In this document: positions 33,180 to 45,300 of the stretch, piece by piece
Layout: each line of letters begins with the position of its first letter
How positions within the stretch are numbered: the first letter of the stretch is position 1
From: Nemertoderma westbladi
Lineage: Eukaryota; Xenacoelomorpha; Nemertodermatida; Nemertodermatidae
DNA length: 64,000 bases
Assembly (NCBI GenBank): GCA_032718475.1
Contig: JAUCBJ010007777.1
Location: 38,986-102,985, forward strand
Direction of reading: 5' to 3'
Position numbers and translations under genes: made by a program
The notes under the pieces: model-generated
What the model was told of the DNA's origin: nothing
The model's database searches: none
What the model saw: the letters and a program-made list of their open reading frames with translations, nothing else

Positions 33180-33480
33180 CTGTAAAACGAACTTAGATCC
33201 TGCAGGGCCTGACTTTTATGAACTTAGATCTTTGCTAACCTAGGTCCTATATGCGAGCATATCGGGGTGGTGAAATTCGATTCTGGGTGAACTTAGATCC
33301 CACTTTATGCTATTAAAAGCCTTTTGTAATATCATCATGCTAGTCGCGAAGCAAACTTAGCATCCCACGTCGACAGCAATGCGAACTTTAGATCTTATGT
33401 GAACAGATCCAAATTTATACAAATTCTTTATTAGCACACGCTAGATTAGAAGCGAACTTAGATCCCACGTGAAATGTGCG
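33180..33480. repeat. diverged repeats of GAACTTAGATCC
   Basis: GAACTTAGATCY or close variants recur near 33,189, 33,220, 33,290, 33,352, 33,384 and 33,460, several followed by CCACGTGA or CCACGTCG. Spacing varies. No gene is present. Confidence 0.6.
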
Positions 33481-33549
33481 TTGGCCGCGTTCTATTGGTA
33501 TTATAGTATATGTATTGTACTGTGTGTTACATTAAGCATATAAAAGTAT

Positions 33550-34080
33550 ATGGTACTATACTGCTATATTCCAAGACTCAACTTAAACAGATTAAGATCA
33601 AGTAAATGGCAAAATGGGTACAGGGGAAGTGGAAGGTTATCACTTTCATACATTTTGCCCTCTAGTGGTAGTGCAGACCACTTACCGACCCCTCCAAGAC
33701 ACAGCAGCAGCAGCACATTGATGCAGGATGTATTCTGGCTGAGCACATACTGGCATAAAGACAGACAGACATACAATATATTTTTGACAAGTTTCAGCTT
33801 GAACGGATCATAAATAGCGGAATGAGCCAAGGATTTCACTTTCAGATATTCGGCCCTCTAGCGGCAGACTAAAGAACTGCATGCAGATTAGCCCCCTTTG
33901 AATGACACATGACAGCTATGAGCTAATGGTCGGTCTAATACAAGTATGACAAGTTTCAGCATTGTCTTTTGGTCGGATTAAATGCAGAGAGATGGCAGAT
34001 GGGAGGACATTTATTAATGTTTGACATGTAGCCCTCTAGCGGGAGACTGTTGTACTGATGGTGTCGAACAGTCTCTAAAA
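33550..34080. repeat. diverged about 175-190-bp tandem repeat
   Basis: GCCCTCTAGYGGNAGACT recurs near 33,657, 33,853 and 34,029, and TGACAAGTTTCAGC near 33,786 and 33,948, in the same order. The overlapping open frames (about 60-110 codons, both strands) have no protein-like pattern. Confidence 0.6.
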
Positions 34081-34208
34081 TCCCAACTTTTGGTCTTATT
34101 GATGCATTGTACAATTTCTCAACAAAGTTTGTGTCAATTACAATGGGCTACTACTGTTCGATTTATGTTATGTCCCAAATTCCCCCAACTGTCCCAAATT
34201 ACCCCATG

Positions 34209-34398
34209 CTGGGGTAATTTGGGACATTGATGAATATTAATTAAAAAAAGGTAATTAATTATTTGAAAATAAAAATTAAGTAAATAGTTTGATAGAATGG
34301 GTACATGGTGCATACTTGATAAGGTCGGATTATCAAAAAAATGTTTTTAAGATTCTGAAAAAAGCTTTAAAGGACGATTTTGTCCCAAATTACCCCAG
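34209..34398. mobile_element. 190-bp MITE with 18-bp inverted repeats
   Basis: The left end CTGGGGTAATTTGGGACA is matched exactly by TGTCCCAAATTACCCCAG at the right end. A further partial copy of the same end directly abuts on the left (34,190-34,206), forming a perfect 17-bp stem with a 3-base loop. No clear target duplication and no coding frame. Confidence 0.85.
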
Positions 34399-35243
34399 TT
34401 TACCCTACAGTAAGGGAAAATACCCCGAATCGGGGTATAGAAGCAAACCCCCATTCGGGGTTTTGTGATACCCCGATTCGGGGTTCTCCCATAGACATTT
34501 TTTCTCCTTCATTTCCGCATATGAAGATTTTAATTCCGCAATTTCGTTTTAACATATTCGAATACACATTGGTGTGTACTACAAATAAGAAAACTTTGGA
34601 GTAATAATGAAATCTTCCGGCTTCGATATTGTACCGGAAAATCTAATGTAAATTATACCCCGAATCAGGGTATCCAGGACTCCCTGTACCCCGAATGGGG
34701 GCTTGTGATATATTCATACAGCCTGCAGAAGCACCGATTCGGGGTCAGTATTTTCTAGTACACCGATTCAGGAATTCAATTTTCTCGAAAATACACCGAA
34801 TCGGCTCTTTTTTTCCACTCTGACACCGATTCGGTGTATATTTTCTAGTCGTTTTTTTATATTTTTAATGGATTTTTGTGATCAGGTGATGTAATTCATA
34901 TTTTAATTAGTATTAGTGTTATATAAACGAACAAATTAATTAAAATATTTAATATATTTTCGATGCGAGTATATTTGGTGATTTCCTATTGTATTATTGT
35001 TTGTTATTATAGGCTACGTAATTTGTCATCGTCAGTGACAAATTGGCAGTGTATTAAATGGGCCAAGTTTATAATGTGAGCTATTCCTGGTGGCAGAGCA
35101 GTTGCCGCTAATGTGATTTACAGTAGGCTATTACATGTTATTTTTTATTATGGCGTAGGCCTACATTGTCTAATATTAGTCATCCTGGATTAAGTTGTAC
35201 ACCTAGAGGGGTGGGTTGAGTAGTGTTGTGTGTGTTGGAGTCA

Positions 35244-35417
35244 GGGGGGGGGGGGGGGGGGGGGGGGGACTGGACTCAAAACAATAAACTAAGCACAATA
35301 GAATAGGTTACAACAGTCTTATTTTTGAGAGTAGTCCGCGGTTATTTGCGTCGAATTTACCTTGGAGAGGGATTAATTTTTATTGCGTCCAGATCCCCCC
35401 CCCCCCCCCCCCCCCCC
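35244..35417. repeat. poly-G(25) and poly-C(22) tracts bounding a dispersed module
   Basis: An unbroken run of 25 G (35,244-35,268) and one of 22 C (35,396-35,417) enclose about 127 bp. On the minus strand this reads poly-G, CTGGACGCAAT, ATCCCTCTCC, AAATTCGACGCAAATAAC, the same order as the plus-strand module at 47,079-47,160. Strong quadruplex potential. Confidence 0.85.
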
Positions 35418-35679
35418 TACAGTAGTATGTTAATTCAATACTAAGTAGCTACAGTACATAATACTACCATAGTTCTGTAGTTTTCACGTACTGTATTTAG
35501 GTTTCACGTACTGTATTTTATTGTCTATAAATAATATGCAAGCCATTGCAATGTAATGTATTCATGTATCCATGTATGCCATTGTCATATATTATAATTC
35601 TCGTATTATAATCGTAATAATTATCATAATAATATATATATCTCGATCTAAAACTGGCAGGGTATAAAATATCTGCTTG

Positions 35680-35862
35680 CGTGTTATTATACGTGCTTGC
35701 CCAAATGGGCAAGGTTATTATACGTGCTTGCCAGAACGGGCAAGGTTATTATACGTGCTTGCCAGAACGGGCAAGGTTTATACATGACTTGCCAGAACGG
35801 GCAAAGTTATTATACGTGCTTGCCAGAATGGGGAAGGTTATTATACGTGCTTGCCAGAAGAA
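35680..35862. repeat. 31-bp tandem repeat of small hairpins, about 5-6 copies
   Basis: The unit is GTTATTATACGTGCTTGCCA plus GAACGGGCAAG. CTTGCC and GGCAAG pair around CAGAAC in most units. One unit is altered (TTTATACATGACTTGCC). A 66-codon frame across it is a by-product of the repeat. Confidence 0.9.
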
Positions 35863-36779
35863 TCTAAGAAGATTCTATTGAAGAGTCTAACCAGGGCGCA
35901 TCTCTGCCTTGCGTCATTAAATGGTAGCTAAATGAGTACTGGAAATTCCTCTGGGGAGTATAGCTCTGGTGGTCCGCAATGGAAATAAGTCGTCTGACTT
36001 TGTGCGCAATCCCTGGCCTAACGGCCGAAGAAAATGTACTGTATTTTACTTCAGCTTTTTTCCGTCAATCTAGTTTCCTTTATTGTTTTGGTTAGAAGCA
36101 CTGCAACTTTAACCAGCTCTTGTCAGTTAATTACGATTAGCTTCGTTTATTGTATTAGTTAAAAGCACCACCCCACCACTGTAACTACAACTTACTATTT
36201 TCCCTCAATTTCGAAGTGTAGTTTCATGTATTGTTTTGGTTAAAAAAAAGCAGCTACTGTAACCTGCTCCTATCTCTTAATAATGGAATTTACTGTACTG
36301 GTACTAATGTACTGGTACTCCGTGTCGATTAAAAAACATACTTTTTGTTATCATATCCATATTTATAAATCAGTTGATAGACAAATAAGACTGCAATAAT
36401 AATAATGTAAATGTACAATATAGTGATATACAGTACCTCCCGTACTTCAGTAGTAGGCCCTATCTATCAATATAGTTACTACATTTATATTATGACTGTA
36501 TGAAACAGTATTGTACTACACAAAATGTAATTTTCGCACTATGAATTCCAGTCTGGCGTGAGTGAAACATCATTTTTCTGGAGGGGCGTAAATAACTCCT
36601 ATACCCCGATTCGGGGTATACCTAATTTTTCCGCTGCCTGAAGATTTTCTAGTAGAGCACCGATTCGGGGTATAGCTTTCTACTGAAAATCTCGAATCGG
36701 TGTCACTATTTTCCACTATGACACCGATTCGGTGTATAGAGCTGTACCCCGATTCGGGGTATTTTCCCTTACTGCCCTA

Positions 36780-37380
36780 TACGGTATAGTCTGGAAATAC
36801 AGAAGTGGCAGTAGGTACCGGTAGCGGTACCATACAGCAGTACAGCCGTACCGTACCGTACTCAATACTGCAATACAGCAATAGACTAGCAATAATTTAA
36901 AAACTTCTAGTTCCAAATCCAAAGTCCTTGAACTGTTGAACCAGTGAACTGCAGTCCACAGTCTGCAGACCTACAGTCTGACAGTCAGACCACAGACAGT
37001 TATGATAGCAAACTGACACAGCAATAGCCTACGGAATAGACCTGACTGCCTGACCTAGAGCTGTAGAGAGTGGCTCGTGGCTGCGAGTCTGGCGTCTACC
37101 AGTCTACTGGTCTAGCACTGTAGCAGTCTAGGAAGGCAAGTTGTTATTTGCTAAACTACCGGTAGTTGTTATTTTCAAGTAGCCGCATGCAGGCATGTCG
37201 CATGTTCTAGGAATTGGAATTGTTTAATGACAGCACGATGCAGTCGGTCACACTACAGTCCTGCCCTGGCAGCCTGGTTCATAGGTGTTCAGTGTTCGCA
37301 AGGGTAATTCTGTCGTGATCATACTGTCTGTACTGTCATATCACGGCTGAACAGAATAAGATAATAGTGGTGTATCTAAT
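36780..37380. other. no gene seen
   Basis: Sequence rich in CAGTCTG, ACAGTC and TACCGTAC words but without a supported frame. Confidence 0.4.
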
Positions 37381-40300
37381 GTCGGGGATAGCCCCAAGAG
37401 ACAGAGTCTCGTTTCCATGGGGGTCCCCAATATACAGCAGATAACTCGAATTAACTGCACCAAGCAGCCAAGGATAAAAATAGAAGTAAGACGTGCGGGC
37501 AAAAAAACCCGTGCGTTGCAGTATAAATACCGTACTGCCGTACAATATTGAGTAAAAATAACTGTAAAGTACTTTAATGAAGATACTATAGGCCTACTAT
37601 ATAGCCTACCTGTATACCGGTAACTAAATTATAGGCAGGATGTGGTATAGTAAAAATACATTGGTGATGGTGAATAAAAAATAAATGAAACAATTGGGTA
37701 AAAAAATACAAATACGGGCATAAAAATTGTGTGTTGTAGCAGTAGCATAAAACTGTAAAAACAATGTTAAGAAAAAAAGTAAAAATAACTGCACATGGTT
37801 ACTACTAGGCCTACTATATAACATGAATTTAAAATTGTAGATAGTAAGAGGCAGAGTAAAAATCACAACGGCGAATAAAAAAAATAAATAAAACTGTAGG
37901 ATAAAAAGTAGAAATATTAGTGCGTTGTATCACAAAAACAATGTTAAGTAATAAATAACTGCACACGAGGATACTATATGACATAAATTAAAAATTGTAG
38001 ATAGATAGGAAGTAACTGAGTAAAAAACACAGCCGTGAATAAAAAATATATGAAACTGTATAAAAAATAGAAATAGTAGGATAAAAAATAGAAATATTAG
38101 TGCGTTGTAGAATAAAAACAATGTTAAGTAAAAATAACTGCACATATGATATAAATTTAAATAACATAAATTTAAAATTGTACATAGGAAGTGATGGCAG
38201 AATAGTGAATAAAAAATATATAAAACTGTAGGGTAAAGATAGAAATATGGGCGTCAAGTTCGTGCGTGGTAGTATAAAAACAATGTTCAATAAAAATAGC
38301 CTATGTATTAAAAGTGTGGTCGAAAATAATGTACACCATCTCCCTGAATTATGGTTGTTTTAAAAATAAAATATTTATATATTAATGGGCAGTTTGAGAT
38401 ATTGTTGTTGCCACTTCGTAGGGTAAATTACAATACAATATGAAAAATTTGAAAGATATTAAAATAAAGTTGTTGTAAGTTGTTGTAAAGTAAAAGTTAA
38501 GTAAAATTACTCAAATGGTTTTCAACAATGCCCTTAAGTAAATGCGCTTTCACTCTATGTTTGAAAGTCTCGGATGTCGGGGATTGCTGGATTGTTGGAT
38601 TTCCGCGGGCAAGTTCTGAAGTTGTTTCATAACTGCGGCCCAACGTACGATATTGATTGTGCGCACGTGACTGTGCGTTTTTGTGGTTTTGTTGAGTGTG
38701 CAGAGCCACTTCTTAAGTGCGCTGTAGTCTCGTAAAATGCTTCAAGATCACGGAGGTATTGTGGTGCGCCAGGCTGCAAATGAAGTGCAAATATCGCAAC
38801 GCGTTGTGCGCGTGTTTGAAATAGTGCGCGGTAAAAGCGCGCGGAATTGAAATAAAAGTGCGCGAAATTATGGAAAGACAACAAAAGTGCGCAGTAATCT
38901 GTGCAAAAGATCAAAAGTCGTAAAGTGCGCGTACAGGTGGATGACTGGATGAGGTGTAAAAAAAGTTTACATGCATTCAAAGTGAGAAAATAATTTGCCA
39001 CAAAAAATTTCGCTCGCGTTTCTTTGCATTTTGCACTGTTAGAATGAAAAAATTTCGCTTACTTACAGTTTTGCTCGTGTTTCTTTTTCATTTTGCAATG
39101 TTAATGAAAAAGGTTTGCTCGCTTCGCTCGCGTATGTTTTTCGTTTACATTGTTAAAATGTGGTGTGCGCGGTTTTTTCGATGCATGCGCAGTATATTGT
39201 CCAATATTGCGTGGCTGAAAAATTGTGCGCAGGCGTTGTGCGTGGTTCAGTGGTGGTTTGCAGCCTGGGTGGTGCGGACTCTGTGTATATGTTGTACATG
39301 TGGGATAGATAGATTTGGCTCGTTCACTCTTTGATTGGCAGCCAGTTCATGGTGACAAAGTGGTTGGCATCGATATGGGCGCGTTTATCTAGAGACAGGC
39401 AGAAACGGATGCATTTCCTCTGTAGATCATCCACTTGTTCTCTGAGACGGACGGATGTGCTTGGGTGCCACAAAGTCAATAAGTAGCTGGATAAGGGAGT
39501 TGCATAGTGCATAGGATTCGACGTAGAACAGTAGATGTGTGTCAAGAAGCCGCGAATTTCGATAATGAAATTTCAAGCAAGAGTTCCCCTTTCGGATTGC
39601 TTTGCAGGCCGCGGCTATACCGGTAAGGGTTGTGCATCGAGAGTGAAGCCCAAATAGTTTACGCTGTTTGATGTCACAATATTTTGATTCTTAAAAAATA
39701 CTTGGAATTCGTCAGAGTTTGTGATTGATAGTCGTTGATGTGTACCAAAGAGCATTAGTTCTAATTTATCAGGGTGTATAATGAGACCATTGTCCTACGC
39801 CCATTCTGATACTTGCAATAGAGTTTGTGTCAGCGACGTTGCAATTTCCTCTGCGTTTGATCCAGATTGCACCAAGTTTGTGTCGTCCGCATATTTGATA
39901 GCTAGTTGTGCTTGAATCTTGTGAGTTTCGGGTTCTAGCTTTGTGGCTAGGTCAAGGTCGTTCATGTAGATGACAAAGAGTAGGACTGCTAGACTAGAAG
40001 TGCACCCTGTGGGGTCCCTAGGTCTATCCACCGAGTTTTTGATTTTGATCTACCAATCTAGACAAACTGGAATCTGTTGAAGAGGTTACAGCTTAACCAC
40101 TTTAGAGAGTTTGTGTCTAGACCAATATATTTGAGTTTTAGTAAGAGCTTGTCCCGGTCTATTGTGTCGAACGCTTTCTGGAAGTCTATCCCGATCATTC
40201 CAACTAACTGGCCAGTGTACATGGCCCCTCGCCTCGGATAAAGTCCACCAAGTGTAAAAGGGACATTTGGACCGAAAATCCATGGCGAAAACCGGACAGC

Positions 40301-40990
40301 AAGATGTCCAGAATGTTGTTTCGTATGAGATAATCGGCAAGTTGGTCATGTACAACCTTCTCCAGGACCTTTGATATTATTTGTAGAAGGCAGATTGGTC
40401 TAAAGTTGCAGGTTTGCAGCCTACTACTGTTCTTGAAGACAGGGATTACCTTGGCTATTTTGTAGATGGATGGCAATGTGCCTGTATTAATGGTTAGTTT
40501 TACAATTGGCGTTATATAGTTGGCTAAGATTGTGAAGCCATCTTTAAAATTATCGGGCTGATTTCGTCGGGACCACTGCTCTTTGAGGCATTTAGATTGT
40601 GTAGAATCTTCAGAATGGTGTCGTCGTTAGTTGGTTGTAAAGAGAAGCTGTTCTCTATAATACCTGTGTTGGAGTATAAATCTTTGAGTATTTGACCGGT
40701 GTAGTAGTACCCTGACACAAGAGGGAGATTATCAGTTAGTTTTTCCGCAATGGTTGTGAAATACATATTGAATTGGGTTGCTATTTCATCCGGGTCCTGG
40801 GTAAGATAATTGTCAACTTGTAAACAACTGATTGAGTTGCTTGTTGAGTTTGATCGCTTTGAGGGGGCTCCAATATCCTTTAAAGTCTTCCATAGTTATT
40901 TGCTGCTGGATTTCTTTTGCTCCAGTTTGGTTTTAATATATCAGTATATGTTTCTTTGGCAACACAAATTTTAGATACAACATAGTTTCT
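37381..40990 (-). mobile_element. decayed LINE with repeated 3' UTR
   Basis: On the minus strand, broken frames follow LINE order. A pre-RT segment has DTILKILHNLNASKSSGPDE (about 40,600), then RT fingers PVFKNSSRLQTCNFRPI (about 40,420), palm LAVLLFVIYMNDLDLA and IKYADDTNLVQSG (about 39,850-39,990), and thumb and C-terminus LQPGAPQYLRDLEAFYETTA (about 38,790) ending SETFKHRVKAHLLKG (about 38,550). The 3' UTR carries the tandem repeats at 37.5-38.3 kb and ends with the palindromic GGGGACCC...GGGGCTATCCCC segment shared with the LINE at 2.6 kb. Many stops and shifts; inactive. Confidence 0.8.
37500..38300. repeat. diverged 160-210-bp tandem repeat in LINE 3' UTR, about 4 units
   Basis: GTGCGTTGTAGTATAAAAAC, AATGTTAAGTAAAAATAACT, TTTAAAATTGTAGATAG and GTGAATAAAAAATA recur in the same order about four times. 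All the open frames in this stretch are low-complexity products of the repeat. Confidence 0.8.
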
Positions 40991-41361
40991 GATCTGTTTG
41001 TAGGAGTTGTAGTTGGAAATGGTTCTGTGAGCATAAATCTTTTGAGTGCGGTGTGTACTGGTGTATGTGCGGAGTGTATGAGAGTTATTATTGAACTATT
41101 CATCCATGGCTCAGTTTTCGATTTAACTCGGACGTTTCTGTGTGGCGCAATGACGTTAAGTAGTAGTGCTAGTGCAGTAGTGGCGACATTCCTGGGCTTC
41201 CAATTACTGAATTAGGCTGTTAGGAGGCCCCGATTCGATCCCCTCTACCCCTGCTGCCTTGACCGGCTGACTGGGTAACACTGTTTGTCTGAAAACATTA
41301 AAGAAATAGAAAACGTTAAAAACGTTTTCGGTTTTCGATCTTAATTCAATTCAAGTCAGAT
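40991..41361. other. no gene seen
   Basis: Non-coding; a 62-codon frame at 41,027-41,215 lacks a recognisable pattern. Confidence 0.4.
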
Positions 41362-41369
41362 ATCGTAAT

Positions 41370-41766
41370 TAGTAAACGACCGGTTAACCAGGCCGGGTTC
41401 AAACCCGGGCCGTGTTTGGGTGACCCGGAACCGGACCCGGCAAAAAAGTGGCTGGGGTACCGGGTTTTATTAAAATGAACCAATTTGCGTGAATGAGAAT
41501 GACAAGCCTGTTTGCATACCTATATACGTAGGTAGGTACCAGTACACAAAGTTGCCTTAAAGCTGTAGGTCTGTAGGTAGTCAGGCAGTAGTAGCATCTT
41601 CTTACATTTTATATTTTTTTTCTTTTGATTTATAATTTTTTTGGATTTTTTTTTATTTGTATCATTTTTGATATCACAAGTGTGGACCCGGACCCTGCCT
41701 TTTTGAGACATACCCAGACCCGGAACCGGACAAACCCGGCAAAATGTTCGACCCGGTCATTTACTA
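41370..41766. mobile_element. 397-bp MITE, hAT-type, with 8-bp TSD
   Basis: The left end TAGTAAACGACCGG is mirrored by CCGGTCATTTACTA on the right. Flanks atcgtaat (41,362-41,369 and 41,767-41,774) are a perfect 8-bp direct repeat fitting the nTnnnnAn pattern. Sub-ends are rich in ACCCGGAACCGGAC. No coding content. Confidence 0.88.
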
Positions 41767-41818
41767 ATCGTAATATCATTCAGTCATATTTTAAATTATT
41801 TTGTAGCTGATCTGAGTT

Positions 41819-42082
41819 CGGTCTGTCTAAACACCTAAATCACACAAAAAATTATAATATTTATTTATTTCCAATCGTTTATTGTTTTGGTTCCTTCTGG
41901 CTACCACTGTAACCTGCTCCTTTACTTTTAAATTTGTTTTGTGATTTGGTCTGATTTGTCTGTTTGTTGTGATTTGGTATCATTTGGTGTGATTTGGTTT
42001 GGTGTGATTTGGTTTTGGGATTAATTTTTGTGATTTGGTGTGATTTGTTGTGATTTGGCGATTTGGGTGTTTAGACGGACCC
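41819..42082. mobile_element. MITE family M1, copy 1, 8-bp TSD
   Basis: The left end CGGTCTGTCTAAACACC mirrors the right end GGTGTTTAGACGGACCC. Direct flanks tctgagtt lie at 41,811-41,818 and 42,083-42,090. The interior has TTTATTGTTTTGGTTCCTTC, GTAACCTGCTCCTTT and GTGATTTGG repeats, the first two matching the 68-bp minisatellite unit. A second copy is at 57,504-57,860. Confidence 0.85.
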
Positions 42083-42339
42083 TCTGAGTTGAATATGGAA
42101 ATGTTTTGGACCACGCAAATGCATCCTAAGTCCTAACCCTCCAAAGTCATAATCATTAGAAAATTTAGAATAATTTCGCGGAATTTTGGACATTATACTT
42201 GCTGTATTGCCATTAACTGATTAACGCACCTTAGCAACAATTAATACAGTAATAACTGTAGGGTCTGTAGGAGGCCTATTAGTTTCAGTTCACATTTCAG
42301 TGCCCTTGAAGTAATACTGTAGAGGAATAGAGTTCAAAC

Positions 42340-45300
42340 ATGGGTTTCTCTGCTTGGTACATGGATGATTTACCGGAGAACCAAAAATCTCCGCATAGAA
42401 CGGAAGAAACCGTACCCATTTCGGTCCTCGAGCATCTCCAAGTGCAACACTACACCATCACCGACACCGACAACTACGAGAACGACCCAGTCTACAAACG
42501 ATTCGTGGAGGCCAACGGGTATGATTACAACGATGTCATTGAAATCCGACCGGATCTCTTGGAGAACTACGAGGCAAAGATGGTGACCTTCTTTAAAGAA
42601 CACATCCACACGGATGACGAAGTCAGGCTTATCGTTAAGGGGTCCGGGTATTTCGACGTCAGAGATTCTCGTTACCCCACCAACAGGTAAGGCTGAGATT
42701 CTAACTCTCTAGTCTAGTAATCCCAGATAGGGGGGACTTGCGACGCAAGAAAAATGTTATCCTCTCCAGGCAACCAGGGGAAAATCGACGCAATGGTCGG
42801 CTATATGAATCCAATAACAATGCATTTACCCTAATTACCGTCCCTCATTTCCATGTACGTAGGGTGGTCCTTATTTCAATGTAAAATTTAATAGTTGTGG
42901 AAATTCTCCTCTGACCCACCCCCCCCCCCCCCCCCAAGTCCTTTCTTCTGATAAAAAAAAACACTTTTAGGCTTATTTGAACCGCAATCATCGATTTAGT
43001 GGGTGTAGATACCTTCAAAACAAGTGCTAAGCTAATAGTTCTTGAGATATCACACGAAAGCTTAGCCCGGCACAACTCATCAATCGATCATTCAATTGAT
43101 TGCGCCTAGGACATATTGAAATATTGGCATTAACATTTTGTAGGTCTACCTCCCTGCATCTTATTTCAGTTAATCTCGATTTTAGCATTGTCTAACCATT
43201 CAAAGCTATGTTTAGTAAAAAAAAATTCATCACAACCCCATGGGAAATGCTTGCACAAGCATCACTAGTTTGTGTCTAAGCACCATTTGGTACGATATCA
43301 ATAATTGGCCACAAAACTTAACTTTTGGTTAATTATATCTAGGGACTGTTCGTTTAATTTTATTTTGACTGATTTTAAGGTGCAAAATCCAAAAATCTCA
43401 TCTGATTTGAATTTTAAAATGATACAGTGCATGATATACAACAATACCATACTGTACTTCAAAGCATATTAAACGGATTGATAGATACAGAGATATGTGC
43501 ATCCAGCGACCATAAGAGTACTATATGGGCGGGAAGAAGCTTTGAACATATGCATTATACATAATTAGACAATGCTGATTCCAAATCTGACTTCAGATTT
43601 GCCCTACCCCATCAAGTTTTCTCACAATTGCCAATTTGAATTCAAAAAACTTATCGCAAACGACTATGATGAGTGATGTAGATTCAAATGAGAATCAAAT
43701 ATGCTCAAAATCAATCTAAAACTTTGAAAGGAGCTTTGTTTATATGAATTATATATAATTAAAACAATGCTGATTCTAAATCTGCTTTCATATTTGCCAT
43801 AGCATATCAAGTTATTTTCAAAATTACCAATTTAAGTTCAAATTATATACTTATCGCGAACAACTGTAAGGAGAGAAGTTGATTAAATAATAATCAAATA
43901 TGCTCAAAATCAATCTACAACATTGAATGGAGCTTTGTTCATATGAATTATATATAATTAAACAATGGTGATTCCAAATCTGCTTTCAGATTTGCCATGC
44001 TGCCATAGCATATCAAGTTTTTTCACAATTGCCAATTTGAGTTCAAATTACTTATCGCGAACAACTGTGATGAGTGAAGTAGATTCAATAATAATCAAAT
44101 ATGCTCCAAATCAATATAAAACATGAAAAAGAGCTTTGTTAATTTGAGTTATATATTAAACAATGCAATCTATATGGTGAATCTGCTATCAGATTTGCCA
44201 TAGCATATGTTGTAGATTGATTTGGGGGTGTATTTTATTCTTATTGAATCTACTTTCACTCATAATAATTGTTTGCGATAAGTAATTTGAACTTAAATTG
44301 GCAATTGTAAAAAAAACTTGATATCCTATGGCAGTATGGCAAATATGACAGCAGATTTGGAATCAGCATTGTTTAAAAATATATAATTCATATAAACAAA
44401 ACTCCATTCAATGTTTTGGATTGATTTTGGGCATATTTGATTCTCATTTGAATCTACGCCACTCATCACAGTCGTTTGCAATAAGTTTTTGAACTCAAAG
44501 TGGCAATTGTGAAAAAACTTGATGTGGTAGGGCAAATCCGAAATCAGATTTGGAATCAGCATTGCCTAATTATGTATAATACATATGTGCAAAGCTTCTT
44601 CCCATATATTAGTTCTCTTTTGGTCGCTGGATGCACAAATCTCTGCATCTGTCAATCCTTATCTTAAAATGCTTTGAAGTACAGTATAGTATTGTTGTAT
44701 ATCATGCACCATATCATTTTAAAATACAAATCAGATGCGATTTTTGGGTTCTGCACTTAAAATCAGTCAAAATCAAATTAAACGAACAGTTCATAGATAT
44801 AATTAACCAAAAGTTAAGTTTTGTGGCCAATTATTGAATTGATATCGTACCAAATGGCGCTTAGGCACAAATTAGTGCTGCTTGTGCAAGCATTTCCCAT
44901 GGGGTTGTGATTAGTTTTTTTTTACTAAACATAGCTTTGAATGGTTATACAATGCTAAAATCGAGATTAACTGAAATAAGATGCAGGGAGGTAGACCTAC
45001 AAAATGTTAATGCCAATATTTCAATATGTCCTAGGCGCAATCAATTGAATCTACTAGCTCAATAACTACTAGCTTAGCACTTGTTTTGAAGGTATCTACA
45101 CCCACTAAATCGATGACTGCGGTTCAAATAAGCCTAAAATTAACTCTGTACGACCAACAGAAGCCTTCATATCAGCAAACTCTATTATATTCTTCGCGCG
45201 CGATCAACCAGTGACCAGACACTCAACTTCAGTGTGTTTGAGCTACCTTTAATATTTGATGTACATGCTTAAAATTTTGCATGTCGTATTTTTTGACGAA

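Larger units (their letters stand above)
34408..36774. mobile_element. 2.37-kb element with palindrome-rich inverted ends and 5-bp TSD
   Basis: The ends are inverted: CAGTAAGGGAAAATACCCCG on the left and the complement of CGGGGTATTTTCCCTTACTG on the right. The flanks cccta (34,403-34,407 and 36,775-36,779) are a 5-bp direct repeat. Both termini contain many TACCCCGATTCGGGGTA and ACACCGATTCGGTGT palindromes. Inside are 25-G and 22-C tracts, the 31-bp hairpin array and sequences related to the 68-bp unit. No transposase is seen. The superfamily cannot be assigned from these ends. Confidence 0.8.

Noticed and set aside
35680-35862. CRISPR-like hairpin array
   Set aside because: Units are contiguous with no unique spacers, and the context is an animal mobile element.
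38627-39001. 124-codon minus frame as a separate gene
   Set aside because: Its C-terminal half is LINE reverse-transcriptase tail (QPGAPQYLRDL) in a decayed copy.
41215-41290. tRNA-derived SINE suggested by GATTCGATCCCC
   Set aside because: The B-box-like word is imperfect and no matching A box or SINE tail is present.
42370-42609. Minus-strand frame opposite ADI1 exon 1
   Set aside because: Shadow of the ADI1 coding sequence; the plus strand has the full conserved family motifs.
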